Positions 30,835 to 42,295 of a DNA stretch of 64,000 bases are shown here, piece after piece (the stretch's first letter is position 1; each line of letters begins with the position of its first letter). The DNA comes from Sabellastarte sp. h YS-2021. Taxonomy: Eukaryota; Annelida; Polychaeta; Sabellida; Sabellidae. Position numbers and translations under genes: made by a program. Where the stretch lies: positions 91,796,537 through 91,860,536 of the forward strand of contig OZ024936.1 of the NCBI GenBank assembly GCA_964017235.1. Direction: 5' to 3'. The notes beneath the pieces are model-generated. The model was not told the origin of the DNA, did no database searches, and saw only the letters and a program-made list of their open reading frames with translations.

Positions 30835-32151
30835 TTACTTGATAACTAAAAAACAAAATGACCTTACCCGTAACATCTTGAAGGTAAAGGAATACCTAGA
30901 TCCTGGGAGAGACTCCTGAAGACTTGGTTGTAGCGGATGTGCCCCCCCCTTTTGTCTTTCCGAGGACAACTGGTCTGAGGGGAAGGATCTAGGACTTGTT
31001 GTGCCGCCACTACGGTTCCCAGATACATATTGTTGTCGGTGTCCGACCAAGTAAGGTCTTTTAGGTAAAAATTTGTAAATGTGTTTTTTCCAGTGACAGG
31101 CTTGCATGATTTGGCCCACCGATACCCCACCGTAAAAGGCCTTAGAGGCCGCGAAGTCCCGGATGTCATGCGCTTTAACTTGGACCAAGTCCAAGGCTTG
31201 TTGGTCTGCTTGTTTGTAACAAAGTAGAATGGTTTGTTTCAACCAGGAAGAGAGTGTAGCGGGTCTGATGTCTGAGGTATGTCCTTTCTTAAAGGAGATG
31301 AAAAGGAGCGAACGAGACCCTCGCAGGTCTTTTGTTCGGTCCAGATAAAACCTCAGGGCCTGCACCGGACACAGGGTCCTGTCTTCTTTAAATTGGCTAT
31401 CTACAATGGTAGTCAAAGCAGGAATAGTCACCGGAGACACACTTTGAGAACCTTCTCTTGCTAGTTGGTTTTTGGCTATGAAATCAGAAGAAGGGAACAA
31501 GGCGACCTTTTCCCATTGGCCTAGATTAGATACTTTGTTTGCGACCCAGGCATGGATTTTGCTGCGGCACTTGCCGGAGGCCAAAGCTAGCAAGAAAGCA
31601 GTTTTGAGAGTAAGATGTTTGAGGTCTGTGTCTTTCATGGGCTCAAATGGTGCTTTAGTGAGCTTGTTGAGGACAACAGAAAGGTTCCACTTGGATAAAT
31701 TTCTGGAACTTTTTGGACGATCCCTGTGAAAACTGGAGATCAACCTATGAAGGTCTGCATTATGTGCAATATGGAGGGCCGTTGGGCCCAAAGTGTCAAC
31801 GAATGCAGTCCTGTAACCATCAATGGTCGAGGGACGCCTGTTTAGGTCTTGGTACAGGTACATGAAAAAATCTGAGATTTGTTTCACAGATGGAGTGGAG
31901 AAATCCACCAAATTTTCTCTGCACCATTTTTCAAATAGGGCCCACTTTGACTTGTAGATGGTCCTCCTAGACACCAGGCGTGGAGGTTCAGTTGTTGTGG
32001 GTTGTTGTGGAACACATACTTGTGGGACTGTTTGAGTAGGGTCGTTGACACTGGGAGTTGTAGAGGGATCTCTGTTGAGAGCTGCACTAGGTCCCAAAAC
32101 CAGGGCATCCCTGGCCAGTCTGGGGCTATCACGATGATCAGGCAATGACAT
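30835..32151 (-). pseudogene. DIRS element 2 tyrosine recombinase, frameshifted near the end
   Basis: The frame shows A-S-G-K-C-R-S-K-I-H-A-W (catalytic Arg region), H-D-I-R (His and Arg) and A-C-H-W, all expected of a DIRS recombinase. Just after A-C-H-W-K-K-H the frame changes, and the nucleophile context T-N-F-Y-L-K-D-L-T-W is found instead in the neighbouring frame within 30864-31169. One base change of frame therefore removes the catalytic Tyr. Compared with element 1, Glu of R-R-S-E is Lys here. A core-binding region with W-A-L-F-E-K-W-C and T-I-D-G-Y-R precedes. The start is not certain because the upstream part overlaps the region after RNase H. Confidence 0.88.
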
Positions 32152-32267
32152 TGCTTGATCTTTTGGATCACCTTGTGAAGGAGAGCCGTAGGAGGGTAAG
32201 CATAGGCCGTGAGGTTGGTCCAGTTTATGTTTAGAGCATCTATGTCAACATGGGACAGGAGACACAT
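31884..32267 (-). pseudogene. DIRS element 2, region after RNase H
   Basis: Contains V-D-I-D-A-L-N-I-N-W and I-A-P-D-W-P-G-M-P-W-F-W-D-L, matching the same block in element 1 (7677-8192). It is in another frame than the RNase H just upstream, so a shift lies near 32260. Function is not established; it is sometimes compared with methyltransferases. Confidence 0.72.
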
Positions 32268-32690
32268 ACAGTGGGAGCTTGTGGTTCACGTGAGTGGCAA
32301 ATAAGTCTACATGAGGAGTGAACCACTTTTGGCAGATCTGTTTGAACACCCGTGGGTGCAGAGACCACTCTGTTGACTGCACTTGGTTGGACCTGGACAG
32401 TAGGTCGGCCATCACATTCAGGCACCCTGGAATGTGCCTGGCTTTCAATGTTATGTGGTAGTGATGGCACCAGGTCATGATTTTCCACAGGAGAGCACAC
32501 ATCTCTGCTGAGTGAGTTCCTCCTTGTTTGTTGATGTAGGCTACCACTGTTGAGTTGTCCGTAGCAACTAACACTGTTTGGTTCTGGCACTGGTCCTTGA
32601 AGTCTCGAAGGGCCAGGGAGACCGGCTTCAATTCTAGGACATTTATGTGTAGCCTTTTTCCCGATCTGACCACAGACCCTTTGTAGAATT
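32245..32690 (-). CDS. DIRS element 2 RNase H, C-terminal part
   Basis: In the gag frame: H-I-N-V-L-E-L-K-P with the catalytic Glu, V-A-T-D-N-S with Asp, and R-H-I-P-G-C-L-N-V-M-A-D-L-L-S-R with the final Asp. The first RNase H Asp (F-A-D-A-S) is in the RT frame upstream, so a frame change near 32660 separates the domain into two frames. Confidence 0.8.
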
Positions 32691-33830
32691 TTGATCTAAG
32701 TGAGCGCCCCAACCTTCGTTTGAGGCGTCGGCAAAGAGTTGGATACTGTGGTCTTTGGGATGAAGGTCTGCGCCTTTCATCACGTTTAAGGGATTTTGCC
32801 ACCAATCTAGGTGGGCTGCAATGACTTCTGTCCAAGGAAGGAGGTTGTCCAGCGACTGAGGATATCTCCAGTGCTCCTTGAGATGAAACTGAAAGGGCCT
32901 CATGTGAAGGCGTCCCTCCGGGACCATTTTCTCCGTTGAGGCTAGCAACCCAATTAGAGACATCAAACATCTTGCAGTCAAAACACGTTTTGACTTGAGT
33001 CGTAGGATCAAATCCTGAAATTTGAGCCATCTCTCTTGAGTGGGTTTTACAAGGGCTGAATCTAGGTGGTATTCGTAGCCTACGAACGAAAACACCTGAG
33101 TAGGTTTCAGTTCTGATTTTTCCTGATTTATTATCCACACCAAGGACTGAGTTAGGTCTACCACCGCCTGTGTGTTCACTTGGGCTTCCTCCTGAGACTG
33201 GGACCTGATCAGCCAGTCGTCCAGGTATTGGTGAATTCTGAGTCCTCTTGAGAGGGCCATTAGTTTCACGAACGGGAGGGAGGTGAACTGGAACACCTGA
33301 GCCTTGTAGCAAAACCTTAGGTATTTCCTTCAGTTTGGGAGGATGGGGATGTGCAGGTAAGCGTCCGACAGATTTATCGACGATACCCATTTCCCTGGAA
33401 TCAGGGAGGTCCTGATGGACTCTGGAGTTTCCATTTTGAACTTTTCTACATGTAGAAAAGTGTTGAGCCTGCTTAAGTCTATGACTGGCCTCCACCTTTG
33501 GTGAGGCTTGGGTACTAGGAACAGGCGACTGTAAAACCCGAGAGATTTTACATTTTCCACCCTTTCGATAGCGTTCTTGGACAGGAGAGACTGGATACAA
33601 GTGGCTAAGGTTTGGTCTTTTTGTTGGGCCTTGTACTCTGACAAAATCAGAGGAAATCTGACCAAGTTTGGTTTTGAACGGAATGACAGAACGTAGCCAT
33701 TGGTGATAATGTTTAACACGTTTTGAGAACATTTGTTTGTTAGCCAGTCTCTCCTGAAAGAATGGAGGCGACCTCCTACTGGTGGACTGAGGGAGGCTTT
33801 TGAGGAGTAATTGGGAAGGGGGGTTTCCAT
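32643..33830 (-). pseudogene. DIRS element 2 reverse transcriptase with stop and deletion
   Basis: Frame read in two pieces with one stop near 33328. The first piece has R-L-F-L-V-P-K-P, W-R-P-V-I-D-L-S, and S-S-I-N-L-S-D-A-Y where element 1 has S-I-D-F-K-D-A-Y, so the first catalytic Asp position reads Asn. The second piece has the active box Y-L-D-D-W. The L-P-F-G-L-S-T-A-P block and about six following residues are missing: L-P-F is joined directly to V-K-L-M-A-L, an in-frame loss of about 14-15 codons. The RT is not functional. Confidence 0.88.
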
Positions 33831-33839
33831 GCCCCCTTC

Positions 33840-35937
33840 CCCTATTGTGGGGTCGAAAACGACCCCTGGAGCCTCTGAAGTTGGCTTTTCCTCTTCCCGA
33901 GGGAAAGGATTGGTTACTGCTTTGAGGGGAATTGGCTCCCATAGGGGAGTTTCCTGTAGGAGCCTCTTTTCTTATGGGGACCACGAAAGGCTTATTCTGG
34001 TAGGGTGCGAAACCCTGAGAGTCTTTTGAGGTGCCTTTTTTGAGAAGGAAGTCCTCACCTTCCTTCACGAGTTGAGACTCGAACAAGGACGCGCCCCAAA
34101 AGGACGAGTTCCTAAGTTCTTGACGTCTCGTTTCCCCTAACTGTGGATGCGAGAGAGTCATCTCGGCTTCGCGCCTAAGCAAGCCGGTATTAGCCATAGA
34201 ATATAACTCCCTCTGGAGACTATGGGCTAGGGATTTGCTGAGACAGGTGAGTGCCCTGTGTTGGATAAGAACTGTCTTATTCCAGAAATACATGTACTCA
34301 GCAACTTCCTCATATCTGCGCTTTGCTGCTTTCTCAGGATTGGCACCTTTCTGAATCTGAGATTTAATCTTCTTGACAGTTGACTTAATGCTATGTTGGC
34401 ATTTTTCCAAGGAAGCATTGCAAGAAGAAGAGGTTTTGGCAAAGGCAGCGGTGAAGTTGAGGGTTGAGATATTTTGTCTAGCCTGATGTTCCAGCTCCTT
34501 GAGAACTGGCAGGGGAACTTTGGCTACTGGTGCCCCAGGAGGCCTAGGAGTAATACAGATCTTGGCAAAGTCTGTATTCAACTCCTGAATTTTGTCCTGA
34601 AATGTGGGCTGTCCCACCTTGTACCACTTAGAAGTGGAAGGAGGAGGCTTGACATATTTGCCCTCAGATAAATTGGCAGCTTTAAAGTCATGTTGGAATT
34701 TATCAAAGGCGTCCTTGATAACTGAGCTAAGGGGTAAAATAGAGGAAGGACCTCTAGGCCTGAGCTCTTGACAGCCTTTTTCATCGTCTAGACCCAACAC
34801 TGAAGTTGAAGACCTAGGCATGGATTCCCTGGGGTCAGGGAGAGAAAGAATACGCCTGAAGGTATCTACTTCTTCAGAGTATTGTGAGGGCATGTCAGAC
34901 AGAGCTACTTCCCTATAATAAGGGGGGGGGGGGTCTGGATCATGTTGTGGAAGGTCTTGATCAGAAGCTGCTACTGAGGGCTGAGCCCCAGAGGGCTTAG
35001 AAGACCTGTGTCTGGCTACAGGGGACTGATCTTCCTCTGAAGAGGAAGACACATATCTGGACCTGGATTTGTGCTTACTCTTATCAGAGTGCTTTTTAGG
35101 TCTAGAAGAAGGCATCCGAGGTTCGTCGGAATCCTCATTTAGTTGGTCCGAGACAGAGTCCGGATCAACTGGATGCCTGTGGCTCTGCTTTTTATGAGAG
35201 TACGAGACCTCTTTCGGATGAACCTCTGAGGGAGCAACGTACTGATCTGGGGTATCTTGGTTAAGTACTAAACGAGGAGGGAGTGCTGGAACGTAGTCCA
35301 CATCCATTGCCTCGGTCTGAACATTAGTACTAGATCTCGGAGGGGGTAGGTCCAGATGGGCAGCATTGTCACTGGATGTACCAGGTTTGGAAGCAGAAAA
35401 CGAGGATTCAACCTCGGGTTTCTTTTTAGTGGTCAACTCCTCTCGAAGTGACTGAAACGCTTCCAACATGGATGCCTGGAAGGAACCCATTTGCTGCTGT
35501 ATATGTATATTTAAGGAATCACCCAGGGATTTTTCAAGATTTTTCTGAATTTTATTTTGCAGAGCTGTACCTGGGGTGGGTGGGACAGATTTGGCTGGGG
35601 TCTTTAAAAACAAGGAACTGATGGCGAGAGGTTGAGGACGGGGGGGGGGGGGGGGGGGGGGGGGTTGGGGGGGGATTAGATCCAGTGAAGGAATCCCGTT
35701 GGAACTAGTTTCCGCTTTTTGCTTTTTAAGATAACGTTTCCTGTTCTGGATTTTCTTCAACTGTTCATCTGAAAAAGACGTACAGATTTGACAGGGAGTT
35801 TCGAAGGTGACACAGGGGTCATCTCCCTTGCCAGCCTCCCTACAGGTGGGGCAGTAGTTGTGTAGGTCGAAACTAAAGCAAAAGTGGCGGCATTTCTGAG
35901 CTCTCGGTTTGTCTTTATTTGCTTGATGGAGAGACAT
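33840..35937 (-). CDS. DIRS element 2 gag-like protein
   Basis: The frame opens at 35937 and stays open for 1230 codons to 32245, but only about the first 700 are gag. Residues about 17-53 carry the Cys-His cluster shared with element 1 (C-R-H, H-N-Y-C-P-T-C, G-D-D-P-C, C-Q-I-C). A proline run (near residues 91-100) comes from a G run at 35640-35664 and is prone to slippage. Ser/Lys/Arg-rich segments follow (residues about 275-330), then a helical part, then an Arg/Gly-rich tail G-S-R-G-R-F-R-P-H-N-R-G-R-G near 690, likely nucleic-acid-binding. After this point the open frame is a shadow of RT. Confidence 0.78.
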
Positions 35938-36137
35938 TTTATACGCAATAAAAGACGTACAATTACAATTGCCTGTACCGAGAAAAACTCAAAACACTTT
36001 AAGATTTTTACAGAATGATCTATGAAGTATAATAAAAGAAATGTCCAAATATTAGCCTCCAACAATAAGTAAAGACTGAGAAATAAATGAAAATGTCTGT
36101 ATATTTACAAACTGCTACCAGTCAATCGTGGCCAACA

Positions 36138-36281
36138 AGAAAGTAGGGCGATTGGTCAGAAGTTATCACGTGACGACAACTACCAGTATATCCGGTGGCT
36201 AACAAGAATGATCTTTTTTTCTAAGACGTTGGCCCCGGGTGTGGCAACCCGAGAACAGCATTAAGTCCCACATGGTAAGCT
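36138..36281 (-). repeat. DIRS element 2, right inverted terminal repeat
   Basis: Inverted partner of 30237-30379. It extends as GCTATTGTAGCGTAATAAAA to the boundary AAAAT at 36295-36299. Confidence 0.92.
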
Positions 36282-36299
36282 ATTGTAGCGTAATAAAAT

Positions 36300-36775
36300 C
36301 AGCTATTTTATGACCCCAGTTTGACCCATAAGGGGGGGGGGGGGGGAGCTATTTAGACTCTCCACATATGCTTTCCTATTACCGCCCAGTACATTTTATA
36401 GCTCTAAATGCAATACTTAAGAAGATAATAGGGGGGTTGGCCTAAATTTAAGGCTTTCAGATTGGAAGGTGTCAGAAAATCACTCATGAGACATTTTTCA
36501 AGGGATTGCTCCCAAAATCTAATCAGCTCACATTTTCGATAGTATGAACAGGTGTGTCAAATTATAAGACTCTGTAGCAAGTAGTTTTTCCTGAACTGTG
36601 ATGACCGGGAGGGGGGGTGTACTTCAAAAAATAGTTTTTGATCATGTGACCTTCATAAAGGTCAAAGGTCAAATTTAAGCATGCAGAAAAATTTTCCCAC
36701 GCCTAAGGTATATAACTGCCAAATATGGTTTGAAACCTTCTAATAATAAGGGAGATATTCAAGGGAGACCATAAT
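36300..36775 (+). repeat. Right remainder of family B body
   Basis: CAGCTATTTTATGACCCCAG, a G run, then CTCTCCACATATGCTTTCC resume the array broken at 30212. It continues into unique sequence with AAAGGTCAAAGGTCAAA, a motif also present before the family E hairpin (about 12780). Confidence 0.8.
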
Positions 36776-36848
36776 GCGGCGGCGGTAGCGGCGGCAGCGA
36801 GGAAACTGAGGTGAAAACAAATAAGCGCCCTTTCAGGGACGCTTAATT

Positions 36849-37591
36849 ATCTATGATGTGGTAAACATTGTTTCCATGAAAAAGTACAAATCTTTGAGAA
36901 AATTGAGGGTGGGCATGAATAGGTACATGGGTGTGAATTGGTCCACCGCCACTAGTTGTGGGACGAAACCGCCATGTTTCGGGATGAAACCTTAATTATA
37001 CAAAAGGTACTATAGTAAACCCAGTGTTGATTCTAGGAATTTCAAAAAGTGGGGGCGATCCCCCACCACTGCACAAAATGTGGGGGAGGGGCTAAAAATT
37101 CTGGGGGACAACTTTATGATAAAGTTTAAACTAATGAAAAATACTTTTTCAGTTTATTGAGACATTTTAACAGTGGACTTCTATTAATTAGTGATCAAGG
37201 CCACCTGGCTACCCAATTAGTGGTTATCTACCATTGAACACCCACCTTTTAGCTAATACTTTCAAATTAATTAAATAAATAATACTTTAAATTCTATTAA
37301 CAGGCTTTGATTACAATGTAACTGTACCAGAATACTAATTAATAGATATGGTATAATTAGCAGTTGTACGTCTGATAATATTTGTATATTGACAAATTAC
37401 ATCGATTATCGGTCATTTTATGCCATTGAACAGTCATTTAGTTTACATACACAAGCATTGGTCCTTGACCTCTATTGTATTGAAGAAATATCAGGTGTTC
37501 GTTTACTGGTAGGCTGGCGTTCACTGGTAGAATGCCACTATATACAGTTATGTACAAAAGTAAATGTCAGGTGATTGTCTGGCCAAATAAA
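36849..37591. other. Intron 1 stretch without recognised features
   Basis: AT-rich; a GT-rich patch at 37050-37110 has weak inverted symmetry (CCCCCACC and GGGGGA). No gene or clear element is seen. Confidence 0.45.
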
Positions 37592-38608
37592 AACTAGATT
37601 GGGCCAACTCGGCGCCAACATATCCCCAGACAGGTCATCACTCACGCCACAGGTTTTGATCGGGAATTTTTAAAAACATAATTACCCATTATTATATGAA
37701 CTTCAGCACATCAATCTACTCTGTTTATATCTTCCAAGGAAGATGGTGTATCCCCAGACGCCGAATACATAACTCAACTTATATTTTCAATCTTCCTGCA
37801 ATGATAACTCTAAACCTATTTTCAAAGTATTTAAATGATTGATGATTGAATGTCCATTCTAAAATAATAATCCCAAAAGAGCATATCTGTTTCTATATTT
37901 GTTGACAAATAAAATATTATTTTTAACTCAACTCATCATACTTTTCAATCTTCCTTCAAAGTATTTAAATGATTGATGATTCAATGTCCATTCTAAAATT
38001 CATAATCCCAAAAGCGCATATCTGTTTCTATATTTGTTCACAAATAAAATATTATTTAAAAAAAATTATTTATATTATTATTTTATTATATTATTTTTAG
38101 AATTTGCAAATTGTTTTCAGTTATTCATTTCCTCTATACCTATATATGTGGTCCATATATATGCAACCTAAATATGTGACACAATCTCAGTTCTGACTCC
38201 CCTTTGTGTTATATGTAATGAAGCCCACCACCTCCCACCCCCACCCCTCTCCCCTTCTCCACACCTCTCTCACTATTACACAAGATCTGCAACCCCATTG
38301 AGGTCTTTGTTTCTCATCTGATATCATTAAATACCTTTGTTTATTTAGTGTCACTCAATATAGCTGGAGGTCCCAGAGGTGGGTGGGGGGAATCCGGGTG
38401 GGGGATGTGGGTTGGGACTTAGTTTAGTTTATTAGTTTATTATAGTGACATGTATTATGTTGACAAGGATTATACAAAAACTATTGAAGTAATACCCAGC
38501 CCTATATGGGCTTATAAGTCACTTTAAATAGAGAGTTAATAACAAACAGAGCAAACATATTTTGAGGTAAGATACAGTAAATAAAGACAGCAATTCAATA
38601 CATAAAAA

Positions 38609-38956
38609 TTAACAATATAATTTACTTTTTCTTTCTTGCCACAAATCAAAAATAAAATTAATAACCATATTGACATTCATATGAGTTAATACCCTTGATA
38701 ATTGATCTATTAATAATTCAGATTTATCTATATTTAAAATTTTGAAATATTTCATACGAATCAGCTCTAAAGCTGGACAAACACAAACAAAATGTATCTC
38801 ATCTTCTACATCTTTTTTACACAGTTTACATGTTCTCTCAAAGAGATGGAGTGCTACAGCATAAATGGTAAACAAACAATCTATATAAAAGGGGTACTCA
38901 AATACAAAAAGAATTGAGAATTTTAAGTATGTGATTATCAACTGAAATGAGTTCAT
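38609..38956 (-). pseudogene. LINE polyprotein C-terminal fragment in family A copy 2
   Basis: Same 115-residue fragment as at 2038-2385, with one visible change, Glu to Asp in the C-K-K-[ED]-V-E-D-E stretch, and one near the C-terminus. The Cys-His array is kept in both. Confidence 0.65.
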
Positions 38957-39209
38957 AACTGTAGGAGCTGTGTCAAAATTAACTGAGGCAAGTTGAATAA
39001 AACTGGGCTAGTTGAGGGTTAAAAATCCCCTAGTTTTACTACATACGGATATAATTTCATTAATATTGGGACTTAAAGCTCACTTAAAGTGTCCATTTTG
39101 TCTACTTGAATATGTTTAACCGGCGTTTAACCAGTTTCATTTTAAAAAGTTAAAAACTCAGCAAGCAGAGGTATAACACACAAAAATAAGTTCTTAAAAG
39201 ACTAAGATA

Positions 39210-41080
39210 GCCATAACATTATTAATATTCAAAATTTAAATAGACAGGCATTTCCTTTTAAAAATTCAAAGATTTCAGCTCTATAACCCACATAGTTTGA
39301 CAGTTACTGGGCTTTAAAGTGGCATAATGTCCATAAATTGGGTTTCTGTGGGCATTTTACAATTGTTAAAGAGACCTTAGCAATTAAACTACAGATCTGA
39401 AACTTTTTGGGGGACATACATAACAAACAAAAATTATATATAATACAGTTTAAGACTTGTCACACTAAGCATTTCCAAATAACAGGGCAAAATACGGAAA
39501 AAATGTCCAAAAAGGCACTTGGGCGAGTGTCTATGGCCCTCATACACAGGTTAAATGTCTACTAAAAACCTTGATTTTCGCCATATGTAAAAAGGACATA
39601 ATAATGCATTCCCAGATGGGATTTCAGCTCCATCAATCACATAGTTTAACAGTCACAGGGCTTAAAGGTGGCAAAAAGTCCAAATATTGGGTCTCTGTGG
39701 GCCTTTTAGAGATCTCGATGTGGCTTTCAAATTAAAGCTTCAGACTTAAAATTTGTTACATACTAAGATTACACATAGAATATGTATCTAATAAAGTTTG
39801 AAACTTCTCAGACTTACCATTTCCAAGTTACTGAGAAAAATATGTGAAAAATGTCTTAAAAGGGTCACTCAGGTGGGTGTTTAAGGTCCTCATACACAGG
39901 TTAAATGTCTACTTGAAGCCTTGATTTTTGGCACATATAAAAAGAACATAATAATGTATTCCCAGATGAGATTTCAGCTCTATCAGTCACATAGTTTAAC
40001 AGTCACAGGCCTTAAAATTGGCAAAAAGTCCAAATACTGGGTCTTTATGGGCCTTCTAGAGACCTAAATGTGGCCTTCAAATTAAAGCTTCAGACTTAAA
40101 ATTTGTCACATACTAAGATTACACATAGAATATGCATCTAATACAGTTTGAAACTTCTTAGACTTACCATTTCCAAGTTACAGGGCAAAATATGTGAAAA
40201 ATGTCTAAAAATGGTCACTCGGGTGGGGATTTATGGTCCTCATACACAGGTTAAATGTCTTCTTAAAGCCTTAATTTTTGGCACATATATAAATAACATA
40301 CTAATATCTTCCCAGATAGGATTTGAGCTCTATCAGTCACATAGTTTGACAGTCACAGGGCTTAAAAGTAGCAAAAAGTCCAAATATTGGGTCTTTGGGA
40401 GCCTTTTAGAGACCTCAATTTGACCTTCAAAATTAAAGCTTCAGACTTAAAATCTGTTACATACTAAGATTACACACAGAATATATATCTAATACAGTTT
40501 GAAACTTCTCAGGCTTACCATTTCCAAGTTACAGGGAAAAAGATGTGAAAAATGTCTTATAAGGGTCACTCGGGTGGGTGTTTATGGTCCTGATACACAG
40601 GTTAACTGTCCATTAAAGGCCTAAATGTTGGGGCACATATAAGAAAACACAGATATATTCCCAGATGATATTTAACTTAGATGAGAGACATAGTTTGAAA
40701 GCTACAGTGCTTGAAAGTGGCAAAAAGTGCATAAATTGGGTCTCTGTGGGCACTTTTGAGACCTTAAGTCGACCCCTTTGGGTAAACCTACAGCCCTAAA
40801 ATTTTCTACAGACAAGGATTACATATCAAAGTTATACCTAGCACAGTTTGAGACTCATCAGAATTACCACTTCCAAATTATAGGGCAAAATATGTGAAAA
40901 GTATAGCAAAAAAATCCCTAAGTGGGGGTATTTATGGGCCTCAAGGACAATTTTCTCCTCAACTTAAAGTCGTGATTTTCGGCACATGTACTAAGAACAT
41001 ATTAATGTGTTGTCAGGTAAAATTTCAGCCAGCTGAGCATCATAGTTTGTGACCTACAGGGCTCTAAGTGGCCAAAAGTC
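39210..41080 (+). repeat. Internal tandem array, family A copy 2, period about 350 bp
   Basis: Counterpart of 2640-4510 in copy 1, with the same number and order of units. Equal variants occur at equal positions in both copies, so the array was already fixed before the two copies spread. Confidence 0.8.
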
Positions 41081-41347
41081 CAATTTCTGACCTTAAGGTG
41101 GCCATAAGTTCTTTTTTACTGGGAGTTTAAGGTCACCTTAAAATAGGGATCTTCCTTTGGGCACCCTTAACATGTGTACCAAGTTTGAAAAAAAAATATT
41201 AATTTGTTTTTGAGTTATCGCGTCCACAAGGAAATTTCTACGGCGGCGGCGGCGGCGCGACGGACCTGAATCCAATATATCCCCGACTTTCGTCTGGGGA
41301 TATAATAAACTTTAAGCCTAGTGATAGAATTTTAAAAATATATATAT

Positions 41348-41768
41348 TAGTGGTGGAACGATTGTCTACAGACATCGAATGGTTGGTCGAAATTCACTGT
41401 AATAGCGATGATCGATCCGGAAGAAGTGTACATCGATTCATCATTATCCTTGAAGATTTCATAATATTTAGTGATGTGTCTACATATCCACGCTTTATTT
41501 ACAAGTATTTTAGGCTTTTTTCTCAATAATTTAACAGATTTGTCACGAATTTTTGATTTGTTTATATCTGCCGCCATATTTACAGGAAGTGAGCGTTTTC
41601 GGCAGATTCTAAACGTCGAAACAACGTTATTCCTACCGCATCAACATATACTTCATCCCGGAATGTGTTTCCTGCTATAGCCTACATTGGATTCGATTAT
41701 GGCTCGATCATCGCTCAGAAAAATGGACGATTAATCGACCATGCAACTTGAGGCGATTCCCATCACTA
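41348..41768. mobile_element. hAT-type MITE with TAGTGGTGG ends
   Basis: 421 bp. The left end TAGTGGTGGAACGATTG and right end GCGATTCCCATCACTA are imperfect inverted repeats. It lies in an AT dinucleotide tract (ATATATAT on both sides), so an 8-bp target duplication is compatible but not provable. The frames inside are not genes. Confidence 0.72.
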
Positions 41769-41876
41769 ATATATATATATATTGAAAATGGTTATTTTCA
41801 TCAAAGTGACTCCTGTCACGTTATTGTGGTTTTAAGTTTTCGTCTGAAGTCACGGCATCACAAATTCAGTCATTGT

Positions 41877-42268
41877 TAGGGGTGGGACGAGTACAAATAA
41901 TTCGGGTCGATTACTCGCATACCAAAAATCGGCTTGACATCGAGCACTCGCGAAGTTTAGTATCCACCATTACAGGAACCAACATCCAATATGGCGGCTC
42001 CCGTAAACAATAAAAATATAGAGATAAAAGCTTTGAATCGCTTGAATTAGCTGATGTCATCATATAATATACTTAATATTATGTTAAAAATGGTGGATTA
42101 TGCGATTTAATGCTAGCAAGGTATGTTATTTATTTCTTATTTCCTAAAAAACGTAACCGCTTCAATAGGTTGTTATATACACACGAGTAGTCGACTCTTA
42201 AAATTGGGATCGAATTTTTGTGAAATTTGCCTCGCTCGGCGAGTGTCGACTGCTCGGTCGCACCCCTA
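41877..42268. mobile_element. hAT-type MITE with perfect 8-bp target duplication
   Basis: 392 bp, ends TAGGGGTGGGACGAGTA and CGGTCGCACCCCTA, flanked by GTCATTGT at 41869-41876 and GTCATTGT at 42269-42276. The 8-bp duplication and TAGGGGTG ends are typical of the hAT superfamily. Interior without coding capacity. Confidence 0.94.
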
Positions 42269-42295
42269 GTCATTGTATACCATCAATTCATACGA

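Larger units (their letters stand above)
30213..36294 (-). mobile_element. DIRS-type retrotransposon, element 2, inserted in family B array
   Basis: 6.08 kb. Inverted terminal repeats (30237-30379 and 36138-36281), an internal complementary region at 30453-30516, and gag, RT, RNase H and tyrosine recombinase in order on the minus strand. It is flanked on both sides by AAAAT (30208-30212 and 36295-36299). The undisturbed array reads CTCAAAATCAGCTATT, so the pre-insertion site had one AAAAT. Coding regions are damaged: RT has an in-frame stop and a deletion, and the recombinase loses its frame just before the catalytic Tyr. The copy is therefore dead. Confidence 0.93.
29208..36848 (+). mobile_element. 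Hairpin-ended tandem-repeat element, family B, split by DIRS element 2
   Basis: Start AACTAGAGGAATGC, then AAGCGTCCCTTA at 29239-29250. The body is an array with a period of about 160 bp. The end is a GCGGCGGCGGTAGCGGCGGC tract (36777-36798), an A-rich spacer, and the hairpin AAGCGCCCTTTCAGGGACGCTT, then AATTA. The 5' motif is close to the complement of the hairpin's 3' arm (GGGACGCTT). Without the inserted DIRS element it would be about 1.55 kb. The layout equals families A and C although the sequence differs. Confidence 0.72.
37592..41306 (+). mobile_element. Hairpin-ended tandem-repeat element, family A, copy 2
   Basis: 3715 bp, nearly identical to 1020-4743 along its whole length (few substitutions, small indels, a shorter CGG run). 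Same start AACTAGATTGGGCC, same ATATCCCCAGAC (37620-37631), same terminal hairpin, same AAT edge. The flanks differ (left CCAAATAAA here, TTTTTGGTA in copy 1), so it is a full-length interspersed copy, not a duplication of the surrounding DNA. This pair fixes the element's boundaries well. Confidence 0.87.

Noticed and set aside
32245-35937. A single 1230-residue protein
   Set aside because: Only the first about 700 residues (gag) and the last about 150 (RNase H) read as DIRS protein. The middle is an out-of-frame shadow of the reverse transcriptase, whose true frame lies beside it.
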